Of a stretch of 32,869 bases of DNA, positions 25,021 through 32,851 are shown one piece after another (the stretch's first letter is position 1; each line of letters begins with the position of its first letter). Below the pieces are notes generated by a model. It ran no database searches and was not told where the DNA came from. It saw only the letters and a program-made list of their open reading frames with translations. This DNA comes from Polyangium aurulentum (GTDB lineage: Bacteria; Myxococcota_A; Polyangia; Polyangiales; Polyangiaceae), in contig CAMCKZ010000032.1 of NCBI GenBank assembly GCA_945875545.1, positions 1 to 32,869 on the forward strand. Reading direction: 5' to 3'. A program made the translations under genes and the position numbers.

Positions 25021-26826
25021 ATGATGAAGCGCGTGGCCGATGTGCTCCTCCAGCGTCTCGCCGTGGTGCACGGAGCGAAGCACGCGTTCTTGGTCACCGG
25101 AGGCGGGGCCATGCACCTGAACGATGCCGCGCTCGAACACCTCACGCCGGTGCCGTGCCACCACGAGCAAGCGTGCGCGATTGCGGCGGAGGGCTATGCG
25201 CGGGCGGGCGGCCCTCTGCCCGTGGTGAACGTGACGACGGGCCCCGGCGGGCTCAACACGCTCACGGGGCTCATGGGTCAGTGGACCGATTCGGTTCCCT
25301 GCGTGTACCTGTCTGGCCAGGTAAAATACGAGACAACGTTGGAGTCGGTGCCCGAGCTCGCGCTCCGCCAACTGGGCGATCAAGAGGTCGACATCATCTC
25401 CATCGTAAGGCCTCTCACGAAGTACGCGGTGACGCTCACAGACCCTCGGGATGCGGCCGCGGTCGTCGATGAGGCCGTGTGGCACGCGACGAATGGGAGG
25501 CCGGGTCCGGTGTGGATCAACGTCCCGATGAACGTGCAGGGTGCAAGTACCGACGAAGACGAACTGCGCATCTTCACCCCGCCCACCGGAGGAAAACCGG
25601 TGCTGAGCGAGAGCCTTGCGGACCGGGTCGCGACCGCGCTTTTCGCAGCAGAAAGGCCCCTTTTGGTGTGCGGTCGGGGCGTGCGTTTGGCAATGGCCGA
25701 GGGCCTTCTTTTGAACCTCCTCGAACGGATGCAGCTCCCCTGCGCGACGACCTTGAACGGCTACGATCTTGTGCCGAGCGACAGCCCGATGTGGGTCGGG
25801 CGCATCGGCGGGCAGGGTACGCGCGCGGGGAACTTCGCCCTGCAATCGGCCGATGTGGTCCTCTTCGTTGGCACGCGCAACAACGTGCGCCAGGTGACCT
25901 ACAACTGGGGCGATGCGGCGAGAAACGCCTGCGCCATCGTCGTTGATATAGACGCTGCCGAGCTGGAAAAACCCTTGCGAAAGCCCGATCTGCCTGTGCA
26001 CGCGGATGCGGGAGACGTGCTGCGCGCCCTTCTTGCGCGGGCGACCCCGGAGGCATTGAACGCAAAGTCCGGGGAGCGGGAAGCGTGGCGCGCATGGTGC
26101 ATAGCGAGACGTGACGCGTACCCCGTTGTTACGAAGGAACACCGAGAACATACAGGCACTGTGGAGCCGTATGTGTTTGCCGACGAGCTGACGCGACGCC
26201 TCCCGGAGGGTGCGATTTTGGTCACGGCCAATGGCACCGCGAACGTGACGGCGTTTCAGGCGGGTGTCACGAAAGCGAGGCAAATCGCTATATGGAACAG
26301 CGGCTGCGCCGCCATGGGTTACGAGCTTCCGGCGGCGATTGGCGCCGCGCTGGCGAGGCCCGGCGAGGCTGTGACGTGCGTCGCGGGCGACGGGTCGATC
26401 ATGATGAATCTGCAAGAGCTTGCGACGATCGCCTTTCTCAAGTTGCCCGTGCGCGTGTTGCTTCTTTGCAACGGCGGCTACGCCTCGATTCGCCAAACCC
26501 AAGAACGCTTTTTTCAGAGGCTCGTGGGCTGCGGCACCGAGAGCGGCTTGGGCTTTCCGAACTGGGAGAAGATAGCCGCGGCGTTTGGTCTTCCATTCCA
26601 GCAAATTACCTCGCCGGATGAACTTGGTGAGGGCCTTGATCGGGCGCTCGCGGCGGAGGGGCCGGTCTTCGTCGAGGTGCGCACCCGCGTCGACACGACC
26701 TTCGCGCCGAAGGTCGCGAGCGCGCGCCTCGCCGATGGGCGCATGGTGTCGAAGCCCCTCGACGAAATGGCCCCGTTTCTCCCGGAAGACGAGGTCGCGC
26801 GCAATCGGTGGCCGACGCAGGGCTGA
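25021..26826 (+). CDS. Thiamine-diphosphate enzyme of the acetolactate synthase superfamily
   Basis: Encodes 601 residues. Three domains are visible: N-terminal pyrimidine-binding domain with the catalytic glutamate in CHHEQACAIAAEGYAR (Glu49); a central domain (about 190-340); and a C-terminal pyrophosphate-binding domain with the GDGS motif (VAGDGSIMMNL) and a downstream CNGGYASIRQTQ as the Mg-binding Asn segment. These enzymes decarboxylate 2-oxo acids or transfer acyl groups. Sequence alone cannot separate acetolactate synthase, a decarboxylase or a sugar-modifying enzyme like YerE. No regulatory ilvN-type subunit follows. The next gene is NeuB-like, 143 bp away, so a role in an unusual surface sugar is possible. 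Confidence 0.85.
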   Translation: MMKRVADVLLQRLAVVHGAKHAFLVTGGGAMHLNDAALEHLTPVPCHHEQACAIAAEGYARAGGPLPVVNVTTGPGGLNTLTGLMGQWTDSVPCVYLSGQVKYETTLESVPELALRQLGDQEVDIISIVRPLTKYAVTLTDPRDAAAVVDEAVWHATNGRPGPVWINVPMNVQGASTDEDELRIFTPPTGGKPVLSESLADRVATALFAAERPLLVCGRGVRLAMAEGLLLNLLERMQLPCATTLNGYDLVPSDSPMWVGRIGGQGTRAGNFALQSADVVLFVGTRNNVRQVTYNWGDAARNACAIVVDIDAAELEKPLRKPDLPVHADAGDVLRALLARATPEALNAKSGEREAWRAWCIARRDAYPVVTKEHREHTGTVEPYVFADELTRRLPEGAILVTANGTANVTAFQAGVTKARQIAIWNSGCAAMGYELPAAIGAALARPGEAVTCVAGDGSIMMNLQELATIAFLKLPVRVLLLCNGGYASIRQTQERFFQRLVGCGTESGLGFPNWEKIAAAFGLPFQQITSPDELGEGLDRALAAEGPVFVEVRTRVDTTFAPKVASARLADGRMVSKPLDEMAPFLPEDEVARNRWPTQG

Positions 26827-26969
26827 CGTTCGGCGTCATCGGGCTGACGGTAGGGCGCGAGCGGATCGGGTTCAAGCCCGGCCTAACAGGGAAACAGCTA
26901 GGAAAATGCGCATGGCACGCTCTTCGCTGGTCCGTGGCGGAACGTCCTCCGGTATGAAGGAAGCAGAGC

Positions 26970-28142
26970 ATGGTGGCCAACGAACTTTCCCCGTTTCACG
27001 AACTCTTCGTCTTGGAACTCGCCAACAATCATTGGGGGCGTCTCGATCGCGGCCTTCGCATCGTGCACGAGTTCTCAAAAGTGGTGCGGCGTCACGGCGT
27101 GCGGGCCGCCATCAAGCTGCAATTTCGCGAGGTCGACGATTTTATTCACCGCGATTTCCGGGAGCGCAGCGACATTCGCTACATCCAAAAAACGCTCGCA
27201 ACGCACATGAGCTGGGCCGATTACCGCACCCTCGTCGAAGAGATTCGCAACCAAGGGATGATCACCATGGTGACGCCCTTTGACGAGAAAAGCATCGACC
27301 GCTGCGTGGATTTCGATGTCGACATCATCAAGATTGCCAGCAGCGATCTCAACGATTGGCCGCTCATCGAGAAGATGATCCGCACGCGAAAACCCGCCAT
27401 CGTAAGCACGGGGGGAGCGGCTCTCGTCGACATCGACCGGCTCGTAAGTCTCTACACAGAGGCGGAAATTTCCCTAGGAATCAATCATTGCGTGTCGATG
27501 TACCCGTCGGAAGACGAGGAGCTCGAACTCAATCAGATCGATTTCTTGCGAGGGCGTTACCCGCACAACGTGATCGGCTTTTCGTCGCACGAATACCGCG
27601 ACTGGACGTCATCCATTCAGATGGCATACGCAAAAGGTGCCCGAACATTTGAGCGCCACATTGACATCGAAGAAGGAGGAATTCCGGTTTCTCCATACTG
27701 CTCCAAACCCGAAAATGTTGATGAGTGGTTTGGGGCTCTTCGCAAGGCCAAGCAGATGTGCGGCGGGGCCTCGAACGCCCGCAGAATGCTGCCGGAGAAA
27801 GAGGTCAAGTACCTCGATGCCCTCGTGCGTGGCTATTACGCGAGGCGCGATTTGCCTGCAGGAAGCGAGCTTTTGGAGGGAGACTTTTACCTCGCGGTGC
27901 CGCTGCAACAGGGGCAGCTTTCGTGCCGCGAGCGCATCGACGGCGCGACCCTTGCGCGGGGCATTCGTGCGCACGGGGCCCTGACGGTGGACCACGCCGC
28001 CGAGAGCCTCGAACTCGACGCCAAGACCGTGACGATGATCAAGGGCCGTGGGCACGTCTCCACGCCCGCGCCCGGGGCCGTTAAAGCTCTCCACGAGGTG
28101 CAGGCCGTGGCGGCGCGCCGTGTGCGGGCGGTGCGGGGGTAA
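26970..28142 (+). CDS. NeuB-like nonulosonate (sialic-acid-type) synthase with SAF domain
   Basis: Encodes 390 residues, near the usual 340-390. NeuB-type enzymes condense PEP with a hexosamine to form nine-carbon acids such as neuraminic, legionaminic or pseudaminic acid. The opening LELANNHWG replaces the usual EIGxNHNG motif, keeping the metal/substrate residues Asn19-Asn20-His21. Further family features include KLQFREVDD, DIIKIASSDLNDWPLI, STGGA, NHCVSMYPS and FSSHEYRD. The C-terminal 110 residues form an SAF/antifreeze-type domain (RRDLPAGSELLEGDFYLAVPLQQG). A GGAAG stretch precedes the ATG. It lies 3 bp ahead of nadE. The exact sugar is unknown; spore-coat polysaccharide SpsE-type enzymes are also members. 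Confidence 0.87.
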   Translation: MVANELSPFHELFVLELANNHWGRLDRGLRIVHEFSKVVRRHGVRAAIKLQFREVDDFIHRDFRERSDIRYIQKTLATHMSWADYRTLVEEIRNQGMITMVTPFDEKSIDRCVDFDVDIIKIASSDLNDWPLIEKMIRTRKPAIVSTGGAALVDIDRLVSLYTEAEISLGINHCVSMYPSEDEELELNQIDFLRGRYPHNVIGFSSHEYRDWTSSIQMAYAKGARTFERHIDIEEGGIPVSPYCSKPENVDEWFGALRKAKQMCGGASNARRMLPEKEVKYLDALVRGYYARRDLPAGSELLEGDFYLAVPLQQGQLSCRERIDGATLARGIRAHGALTVDHAAESLELDAKTVTMIKGRGHVSTPAPGAVKALHEVQAVAARRVRAVRG

Positions 28143-28145
28143 CGA

Positions 28146-30107
28146 ATGCAGCTCGTTCGTCTCGCGCTCGCGAATGTCGACACCACCGTCGGTGCCGTGC
28201 ACCGGAACGGCGATGCGGTGATTCGCGCGGCGCGAGAGGGCGCGGCGCGGGGCGCGCAAGTGGTGGTTTTTCCCGAGCAAACCCTCGGCGGCTACGCGCA
28301 AGAAGACCTCGTTTTGTGGCGCAGTTTTGTGCGCGCGCAGGAGCAGACTCTTGTGCGCGTGGCGCAAGAAACCGCGAACGTGCCCGCAGCTCTCGCGATC
28401 GGCGTCACGGTTCTCTTTCAAGAGAGGCCCTATTCGGCCGCGGCCTTCGTCTACGCGGGCCGCATTTGGGGCCTCGTTCCGAAAGAGAAGCTGCCCACCT
28501 ACGATGTTTTTTACGAGTCGCGCACCCTCTCCCGGGGCGCGCCGGGGCTTGCAGGTTGTGTGCATTGGGGCGGCAGTCCGATTCCCTTCGGAGACCTGGT
28601 ATTTCGCACGCCGCTCGGGGTTGTGGCCCTCGAAGTTTGCGAAGATGTGTGGTCGCCGGATGGCCCCCAAAGGCGTCGATCCTTCGCGGGCGCGGAGCTC
28701 GTGCTGAACCTGTCTGCGTCGCCGTTTCGCGTGGGCATCCACCAGACACGCCGCGAGCTTTTGTCGACGCGTTCGTTCGATCACCAAGTCACCCTGGCTT
28801 ACGCGAATCTCGTCGGCGCGAACGATGGCCTCATCTTCGATGGCGGCGGTTTCGTCTGCCAAAACGGGCGAGTTTTGGCCGATTTACCGCGTTTTCAAGA
28901 GGGTGTGCACGTCGTCGACGTCGACCTCAATCGCACGCGCCGCATGCGCGCGGAGAACAGCACGTGGCGTGAAGACGCCACCCTCGCCCGCGACTCCGCG
29001 TCGCAAGTGCAGGTGGTTGACGTCGATGGACCTCACCCCGCGCCGCCAGTCTCGGGCCCCGCCCACGCCGGACTGAGGGCGCGTTACCCAAGGCCGCCGC
29101 ACCGCAATTTTTTTCTGCCGCTGCCCGAGCAGCATGTTCCTGCGCGCACCCGTTTTTGCGAAGAGCTCCTGGACGCGCTCGCCCTTGGCATCGGCGGCTA
29201 CTTCGAAAAAACGCGCGCGTTCAAAACCATCGGGGTCGCGCTTTCCGGTGGCCGCGATTCGCTGCTGGTGCTGTGGATCGCGCGCCGTTGGGTGGAGCGT
29301 AAGTACGGCGGTGAGGGCCGTGCAGAGGCCATGGCGATGGAGCTTTTGCGAGGGTTTTTCCTGCCATCGCGCTTTTCATCGCCGGAAACCGCGCGCGCTG
29401 CCGAGACGACCGCCCGCGAACTGGGCGTGCCCTTTGTGGTGCTCTCGATCGAAGATGCGGTGCAGAGCGAACTCGACGCCATCGCGCGCATGCTGCAGCC
29501 GGGTGAAGTTGTGACGGCGGCGGCCAAGCAAAACGTGCAAGCGCGAATACGTGCAGAGCGCATGTGGTCCTGGGCGAACTGCGCGGAGGGCCTCCTTCTG
29601 CAGACGAGCAACATGAGTGAGAAGGCCGTGGGCTACACCACGATCGGCGGCGATATGGAGGGCGCGCTCGCAGTCATTGCGAACGTACCAAAAACAGTCG
29701 TTAACTACCTGTTGGATTACCTCCTTGAGACCACAGGCTCCGAGGCCATCGCGCGCACGTTGGAGAAGCCGCCGAGCGCCGAGCTCGCGGACGACCAAGA
29801 AGACGAGCGCGACCTGATGCCGTTCCCGGTTTTGGATGCGTGCTTCGCTCTATTTGCTGGAGAAAAGCTGCACATCGACGAGGTCGAGGAGATTCTCCTT
29901 GACACATTTCCGGAGTTTCCTCGCGGTCAAATGTCTCTCTGGGTGCAGCGTTTCGGGCGCATGTTTCGTGCCTCGATCTTCAAGTGGGTTCAGACGCCCC
30001 TCTCGCTGCACGTCGGCAACCTCGATCTCGATCGGGAGCGCGCGATGCAGCTTCCGGTCGTTCAGTCGGGGGAGTGGCTTCTGCCGCCGCCGATTTCGCG
30101 CGGATGA
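28146..30107 (+). CDS. nadE: Glutamine-dependent NAD+ synthetase
   Basis: Encodes 653 residues, matching the long (Mycobacterium-type) enzymes of about 680 residues. It converts deamido-NAD to NAD using ammonia released from glutamine. The N-terminal nitrilase-type glutaminase has its triad in place: Glu44 (VVVFPEQTL), Lys113 (VPKEKLPTY) and Cys165 (LEVCEDVW). The C-terminal synthetase shows the PP-loop ALSGGRDSLLV, TSNMSEKAVGYTTIGGDMEG, and a terminal acidic segment. In many relatives the loop reads SGGxDS with a hydrophobic x; Arg occupies it here. It is sandwiched between the NeuB-like gene (3-bp gap) and the SGNH hydrolase (ATGA overlap), which is unusual for a cofactor gene. Confidence 0.95.
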   Translation: MQLVRLALANVDTTVGAVHRNGDAVIRAAREGAARGAQVVVFPEQTLGGYAQEDLVLWRSFVRAQEQTLVRVAQETANVPAALAIGVTVLFQERPYSAAAFVYAGRIWGLVPKEKLPTYDVFYESRTLSRGAPGLAGCVHWGGSPIPFGDLVFRTPLGVVALEVCEDVWSPDGPQRRRSFAGAELVLNLSASPFRVGIHQTRRELLSTRSFDHQVTLAYANLVGANDGLIFDGGGFVCQNGRVLADLPRFQEGVHVVDVDLNRTRRMRAENSTWREDATLARDSASQVQVVDVDGPHPAPPVSGPAHAGLRARYPRPPHRNFFLPLPEQHVPARTRFCEELLDALALGIGGYFEKTRAFKTIGVALSGGRDSLLVLWIARRWVERKYGGEGRAEAMAMELLRGFFLPSRFSSPETARAAETTARELGVPFVVLSIEDAVQSELDAIARMLQPGEVVTAAAKQNVQARIRAERMWSWANCAEGLLLQTSNMSEKAVGYTTIGGDMEGALAVIANVPKTVVNYLLDYLLETTGSEAIARTLEKPPSAELADDQEDERDLMPFPVLDACFALFAGEKLHIDEVEEILLDTFPEFPRGQMSLWVQRFGRMFRASIFKWVQTPLSLHVGNLDLDRERAMQLPVVQSGEWLLPPPISRG

Positions 30108-31309
30108 AGCCGAGGAAATTCGCTGCTATTTCGGCGATGGTGGGCCTTGCCGCTGGCCCGATGGCGCGGGCTGAAACGCTCTTCGGAACGGAACACCTCG
30201 CCCCATTTTTGGCGGAGCTCCGCGCGCTCAAGACGGGCTCGGCGACGCACGACGCGATCATCACCGTCTGGGGTGACTCGCACACCGCCGCCGACGGCTG
30301 GACGAGCGTCGTGCGGAGCGAGCTTCAGGGCCGTTTTGGCTCCGGGGGGCGGGGCTTTGTTAGTTTAGGAAAACCGTGGAAATCCCATGGCCAGAAGCAG
30401 GTTTCGTTCTCGAACGGCCCGGGCTGCGAGGGGCACACGCTTCTCGATCGGGAGCCGGATCCAGAGGGTGCGTACGGTATCGGTGGTTCGTATGTTCTCT
30501 GTCGCGGCAAGCGGGCCAGCGTCTCCACGACCTTTCGAGACAGCGTCGACGCTGTCGCTGTGCACCTCGGCGGCGGGCCCGCAGGCGGAGTCGCGGAGGT
30601 CCTTCTGGACGGCACCCTTGGCGGTACGCGGAATCTCCATATGACCGTTCCCGGGGTTCTCACCTGGGTTCTGCAAGTGCCCGCGGGAACTAGGGAAATC
30701 ACAGTCCGAAGTCGCGACGGCAGTCCGTTTCGAGCGTATGGAATTTCCGCCCATCGCCATGAAACGGGCGTCGTCGTCGACGCACTTGGCGTCAACGGCA
30801 CGCGCGCAGAGAACCTTGAGCGCATCGACGAGCTGCACCTGTTGCGCGCCGTGGCCCAGCGCAAGCCGTCGCTGGTGGTCTTTGCCTACGGCACCAACGA
30901 GGCGAGTGACGACGGGGACCTCAGCTTGTACGCGGACCGTCTTGGGCGCGTCATTGAGAAGGTTCGCCGGGGCCAGCCGCTCGCATCGTGCCTGCTCGTC
31001 GGACCGCCGGATCGCTCCGAGCGCGTCGGCGACCACTGGGAGACGATGACGCGAATCCTCGCGATCGCCCAGGTGCAACGGCGCGTGGCGCAACGTAGTG
31101 GTTGCGCCTTTTTCGATACGCTGGAGGCCATTGGCGGCCCGGGGACCATCGAGGCGTGGAGCCAAGAGGACCCGCCTCGGGCCCAACGCGATCACGTGCA
31201 TTATACATGGGCCGGCTACACCACCTGGGGTCAAGCCCTCAGCGACGCGCTGCTCGTGGCCCTTGATGCGGACGCCGCGCACCCCCTCGCGCACCCGCCG
31301 AGCCAATAA
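30104..31309 (+). CDS. Exported SGNH/GDSL hydrolase
   Basis: From the ATG at 30104, which overlaps the nadE stop, this encodes 401 residues. An N-terminal signal peptide (MKPRKFAAISAMVGLAAGPMARA) predicts export. SGNH blocks are in order: GDSHTAADGW with nucleophile Ser59, a Gly in the FVSLGKPW region, VFAYGTNEASD (block III Asn), and RDHVHYTWAGY (Asp/His of block V). Relatives in alginate and wall-polymer loci act as O-acetyl transferases or esterases on polysaccharides. A large beta-rich insert (about 130-250) separates the blocks. The C-terminal LAHPPSQ and stop codon fall inside repeat copy A (31286-31437), so the protein end may have been supplied by the repeat. Confidence 0.85.
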   Translation: MKPRKFAAISAMVGLAAGPMARAETLFGTEHLAPFLAELRALKTGSATHDAIITVWGDSHTAADGWTSVVRSELQGRFGSGGRGFVSLGKPWKSHGQKQVSFSNGPGCEGHTLLDREPDPEGAYGIGGSYVLCRGKRASVSTTFRDSVDAVAVHLGGGPAGGVAEVLLDGTLGGTRNLHMTVPGVLTWVLQVPAGTREITVRSRDGSPFRAYGISAHRHETGVVVDALGVNGTRAENLERIDELHLLRAVAQRKPSLVVFAYGTNEASDDGDLSLYADRLGRVIEKVRRGQPLASCLLVGPPDRSERVGDHWETMTRILAIAQVQRRVAQRSGCAFFDTLEAIGGPGTIEAWSQEDPPRAQRDHVHYTWAGYTTWGQALSDALLVALDADAAHPLAHPPSQ

Positions 31310-31437
31310 CCCGTCGCCGCTGTAATGCGTGCAGTCTACGCGTATAGCGCATGCACAATGCATGCAACAAATAGAGAACACGGGCAAACGAGGTTCGCTC
31401 GTTCACCCGCTTTTGGGTCGTTCAAAGTGGGCCGCGT
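31286..31437 (+). repeat. Direct repeat, copy A (about 152 bp)
   Basis: Aligns without gaps to 32700-32851; I count 13 mismatches in about 152 positions (about 91% identity). It starts inside the last seven codons of the SGNH gene, includes its TAA stop, a palindrome-rich segment with TACGCGTA and several TGCATGCA-like motifs, the hairpin at 31381-31409 and a conserved GTGGGCCGCG at its end. Similarity fades beyond 31440. Confidence 0.93.
31381..31414 (+). terminator. Intrinsic terminator inside repeat copy A
   Basis: CGGG (31381-31384) pairs with CCCG (31406-31409) and AACGAG (31387-31392) with CTCGTT (31398-31403), leaving a 2x2 internal loop and a 5-nt loop. TTTT follows almost immediately (31411-31414). 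It would end transcription of the SGNH-hydrolase operon. Confidence 0.8.
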
Positions 31438-31440
31438 GCA

Positions 31441-31556
31441 GGCGCGCGAGTACGTGGGGACAAAACCGGCTTCCGTTCGCTGACGCTCGCACCTCGGTGG
31501 CACTCCCCGCTCTCTTCATGCTCGCGAAGACGAGCACCCAGGCGTGCGTTCGTCGC
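31441..31556. other. Short non-coding gap between repeat copy A and the small minus-strand gene
   Basis: No gene is supported. A 6-bp inverted repeat TGCTCG (31519-31524)/CGAGCA (31531-31536) lies just beyond the stop of the small minus-strand gene and could form a weak hairpin, without a T-tract. Confidence 0.4.
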
Positions 31557-31763
31557 TCACCCTCCGTCGGCGAACACGCGAACCTGTTCTTCCCACTCGC
31601 GCGGCGTGACGGGCAGCCCCGCAGCGACGCGCGCCGCACGAAGCTCCGCCTCTAGACGCTGCGCACTCACGACCCACGCCATACGCTCGTCCACCGTGGT
31701 GCATCGAGCCCGTTCGCGCACGCGTGCGCGTTCTTCGTCCGACAGAGGCGGGAGTGAGCTCAT
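31557..31763 (-). CDS. Small protein, probable partner of the nucleotidyltransferase
   Basis: Encodes 68 residues, highly charged and mostly helical (PLSDEERARVRERARC, AWVVSAQRLEAELRAARVAAG). No domain is recognised. Its ATG overlaps the stop of the upstream nucleotidyltransferase gene (ATGA, 31760-31763), so the two are translationally coupled. Small alpha-helical partners next to minimal nucleotidyltransferase genes commonly form toxin-antitoxin pairs. This one lacks the Rx4-6H motif expected of a HEPN toxin, so which member is the toxin is unclear. Confidence 0.65.
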   Translation of the reverse strand: MSSLPPLSDEERARVRERARCTTVDERMAWVVSAQRLEAELRAARVAAGLPVTPREWEEQVRVFADGG

Positions 31764-32254
31764 GACGGCGTCCGATCGTACAAGCTCTCGAGGACGCGCA
31801 CATCGTCAAGATCCTTCGGACGCCCCGCGGCACGCTTCATCGCGATGAGGTCCTCCCGCGCGATGACGCGAACGCGCTCCCCGCCGATGGAGACCTCAGG
31901 CGCACGACCGTAGTGGTCGTCGAACGCGAAGGGCTCCTTCACGAACAGATCAACTTCCGCGAGGGGAACGCTCGGATTCCAAAGGGAGAGGGCGATGAGC
32001 CCCTTCTCCTCGACCCAACGCGCGCGCTCCGCCGCATCCGCAAACGCGGACAACGGCACGGGAGCGCGCGGCCGAAATCCCTCACGCCCGAGCACGTCCA
32101 CGACGCGCCGAGCGTTCTCGGGATCGAGCGCGACCACCAAGTCGATGTCCGCGGTGAAGCGTGGATGTCCATGGACGACGACCGCGAGGCCCCCAACGAC
32201 CAGGTAGCGAACGTGCTCCGCGTTGAGCGCTCGGAAGATACGGAGGTGCTCCAC
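31760..32254 (-). CDS. Minimal nucleotidyltransferase, AbiEii/DUF6036-like
   Basis: Encodes 164 residues from a GTG at 32254. The N-terminal [19 protein letters not shown] followed by TADIDLVVA matches the DNA polymerase beta-type nucleotidyltransferase fold: the GG loop at 21-22 and two metal-binding aspartates at Asp36 and Asp38. A third acidic residue is available in [11 protein letters not shown]. Such proteins transfer nucleotides to protein or RNA targets and occur in type IV (AbiE) and MNT/HEPN toxin-antitoxin systems. With the coupled small gene it probably forms a toxin-antitoxin unit. The cassette lies between the two direct repeats and is likely acquired. Target and toxic member are not evident. 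Confidence 0.8.
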   Translation of the reverse strand: MEHLRIFRALNAEHVRYLVVGGLAVVVHGHPRFTADIDLVVALDPENARRVVDVLGREGFRPRAPVPLSAFADAAERARWVEEKGLIALSLWNPSVPLAEVDLFVKEPFAFDDHYGRAPEVSIGGERVRVIAREDLIAMKRAAGRPKDLDDVRVLESLYDRTPS

Positions 32255-32328
32255 GCGACAAAGTGTAGCACACGCCGGAACTACTTCTCCCGCAGGACGA
32301 AGACGCTCGTACCGTAACCATACGGCAT

Positions 32329-32660
32329 CGCTTTGCGGTGCAGGCCAAGCAAGGTCGCGCGGTGTACGGCGTCGACATGAAGATCGTCGACGACAAGGGC
32401 GCGGAGATCGCCTTCGGAAGCGAGACCAGCGGCGACCTCTACGTGCGTGGGCCGTGGGTCATCGACCAGTGGTTTGCCAGCGATTCAGAACGTCCGCTCG
32501 TGGACGGATGGTTTCCGACCGGCGACGTCGCCCGCATCGACGCCGACGGGTATATGCAGACCACCGACCGAGGCAAGGACGTCATCAAGAGCGGCGGCGA
32601 GTGGATCGGCTCCATCGATCTTGAGAACATCGCGATGGGCCATGCGGCGACTGCCTTGAC
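32329..32660 (+). pseudogene. Remnant of an acyl-CoA synthetase (AMP-binding family)
   Basis: An open frame includes the well-conserved C-terminal core of long-chain fatty-acid-CoA ligases: [45 protein letters not shown] and [14 protein letters not shown] then [13 protein letters not shown]. In intact enzymes of about 550 residues this segment binds AMP and holds the hinge Asp/Arg (TGD and DR) plus the linker to the C-terminal lobe. The N-terminal ATP-binding half is absent and the catalytic lysine domain after GH is replaced by unrelated sequence from about 32645. It is therefore a truncated fragment at both ends, not a functional enzyme. It diverges from the nucleotidyltransferase gene. Confidence 0.85.
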
Positions 32661-32723
32661 GTCCTCGGCGACGGTGCGGTGGAGCGGCTCGAGAACGTTC
32701 TCGCGCACCCCCCGATCCAATAA
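32643..32723 (+). pseudogene. C-terminal tail of another reading frame, joined to repeat copy B
   Basis: In a frame different from the acyl-CoA synthetase remnant, 26 codons read [19 protein letters not shown] then LAHPPIQ and a TAA stop. The last codons match the LAHPPSQ end of the SGNH hydrolase because both lie in the direct repeat. Whether this is a real gene remnant or chance reading is uncertain. Confidence 0.35.
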
Positions 32724-32851
32724 CGCGTCGCCGCAGCAATGCGTGCAGTCTGCGCGTATAGCGCATGCATAATGCACGCAACAAATAGAGAAAGCGGGCA
32801 AACGAGGTTCGCTCGTTCACCCGCTTTTGGGTCGTTCCCGGTGGGCCGCGT
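32700..32851 (+). repeat. Direct repeat, copy B (about 152 bp)
   Basis: Second copy of the repeat at 31286-31437, same orientation, about 1.41 kb apart. The longest uninterrupted match runs about 43 bp through the hairpin (32796-32838). Its left end again contains LAHPPxQ-stop coding and its right end GTGGGCCGCG, with looser similarity up to about 32860. Confidence 0.93.
32794..32828 (+). terminator. Intrinsic terminator inside repeat copy B
   Basis: GCGGG (32794-32798) pairs with CCCGC (32820-32824) and AACGAG (32801-32806) with CTCGTT (32812-32817), with a 2x2 internal loop and a 5-nt loop, followed by TTTT (32825-32828). The stem is one pair longer than in copy A. Confidence 0.8.

Noticed and set aside
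24766-26604. A 612-residue open frame on the minus strand
   Set aside because: It is antisense to the DUF4340 and TPP-enzyme genes, is rich in His/Arg/Gly with no domain, and arises from the GC-rich codon pattern of the real genes.
26864-26884. A tRNA T-arm-like CGGG TTCAAGC CCG segment before the NeuB-like gene
   Set aside because: No matching acceptor, D or anticodon arms upstream; only a short hairpin.
27609-28862. A 417-residue minus-strand open frame
   Set aside because: Antisense to the NeuB-like and nadE genes, which have clear motifs; no recognisable protein features.
31329-31655. A 108-residue plus-strand frame starting in repeat copy A
   Set aside because: In copy B the same reading has a stop codon after RIAHA, and its second half is antisense to the small helical protein; better explained as repeat plus terminator.
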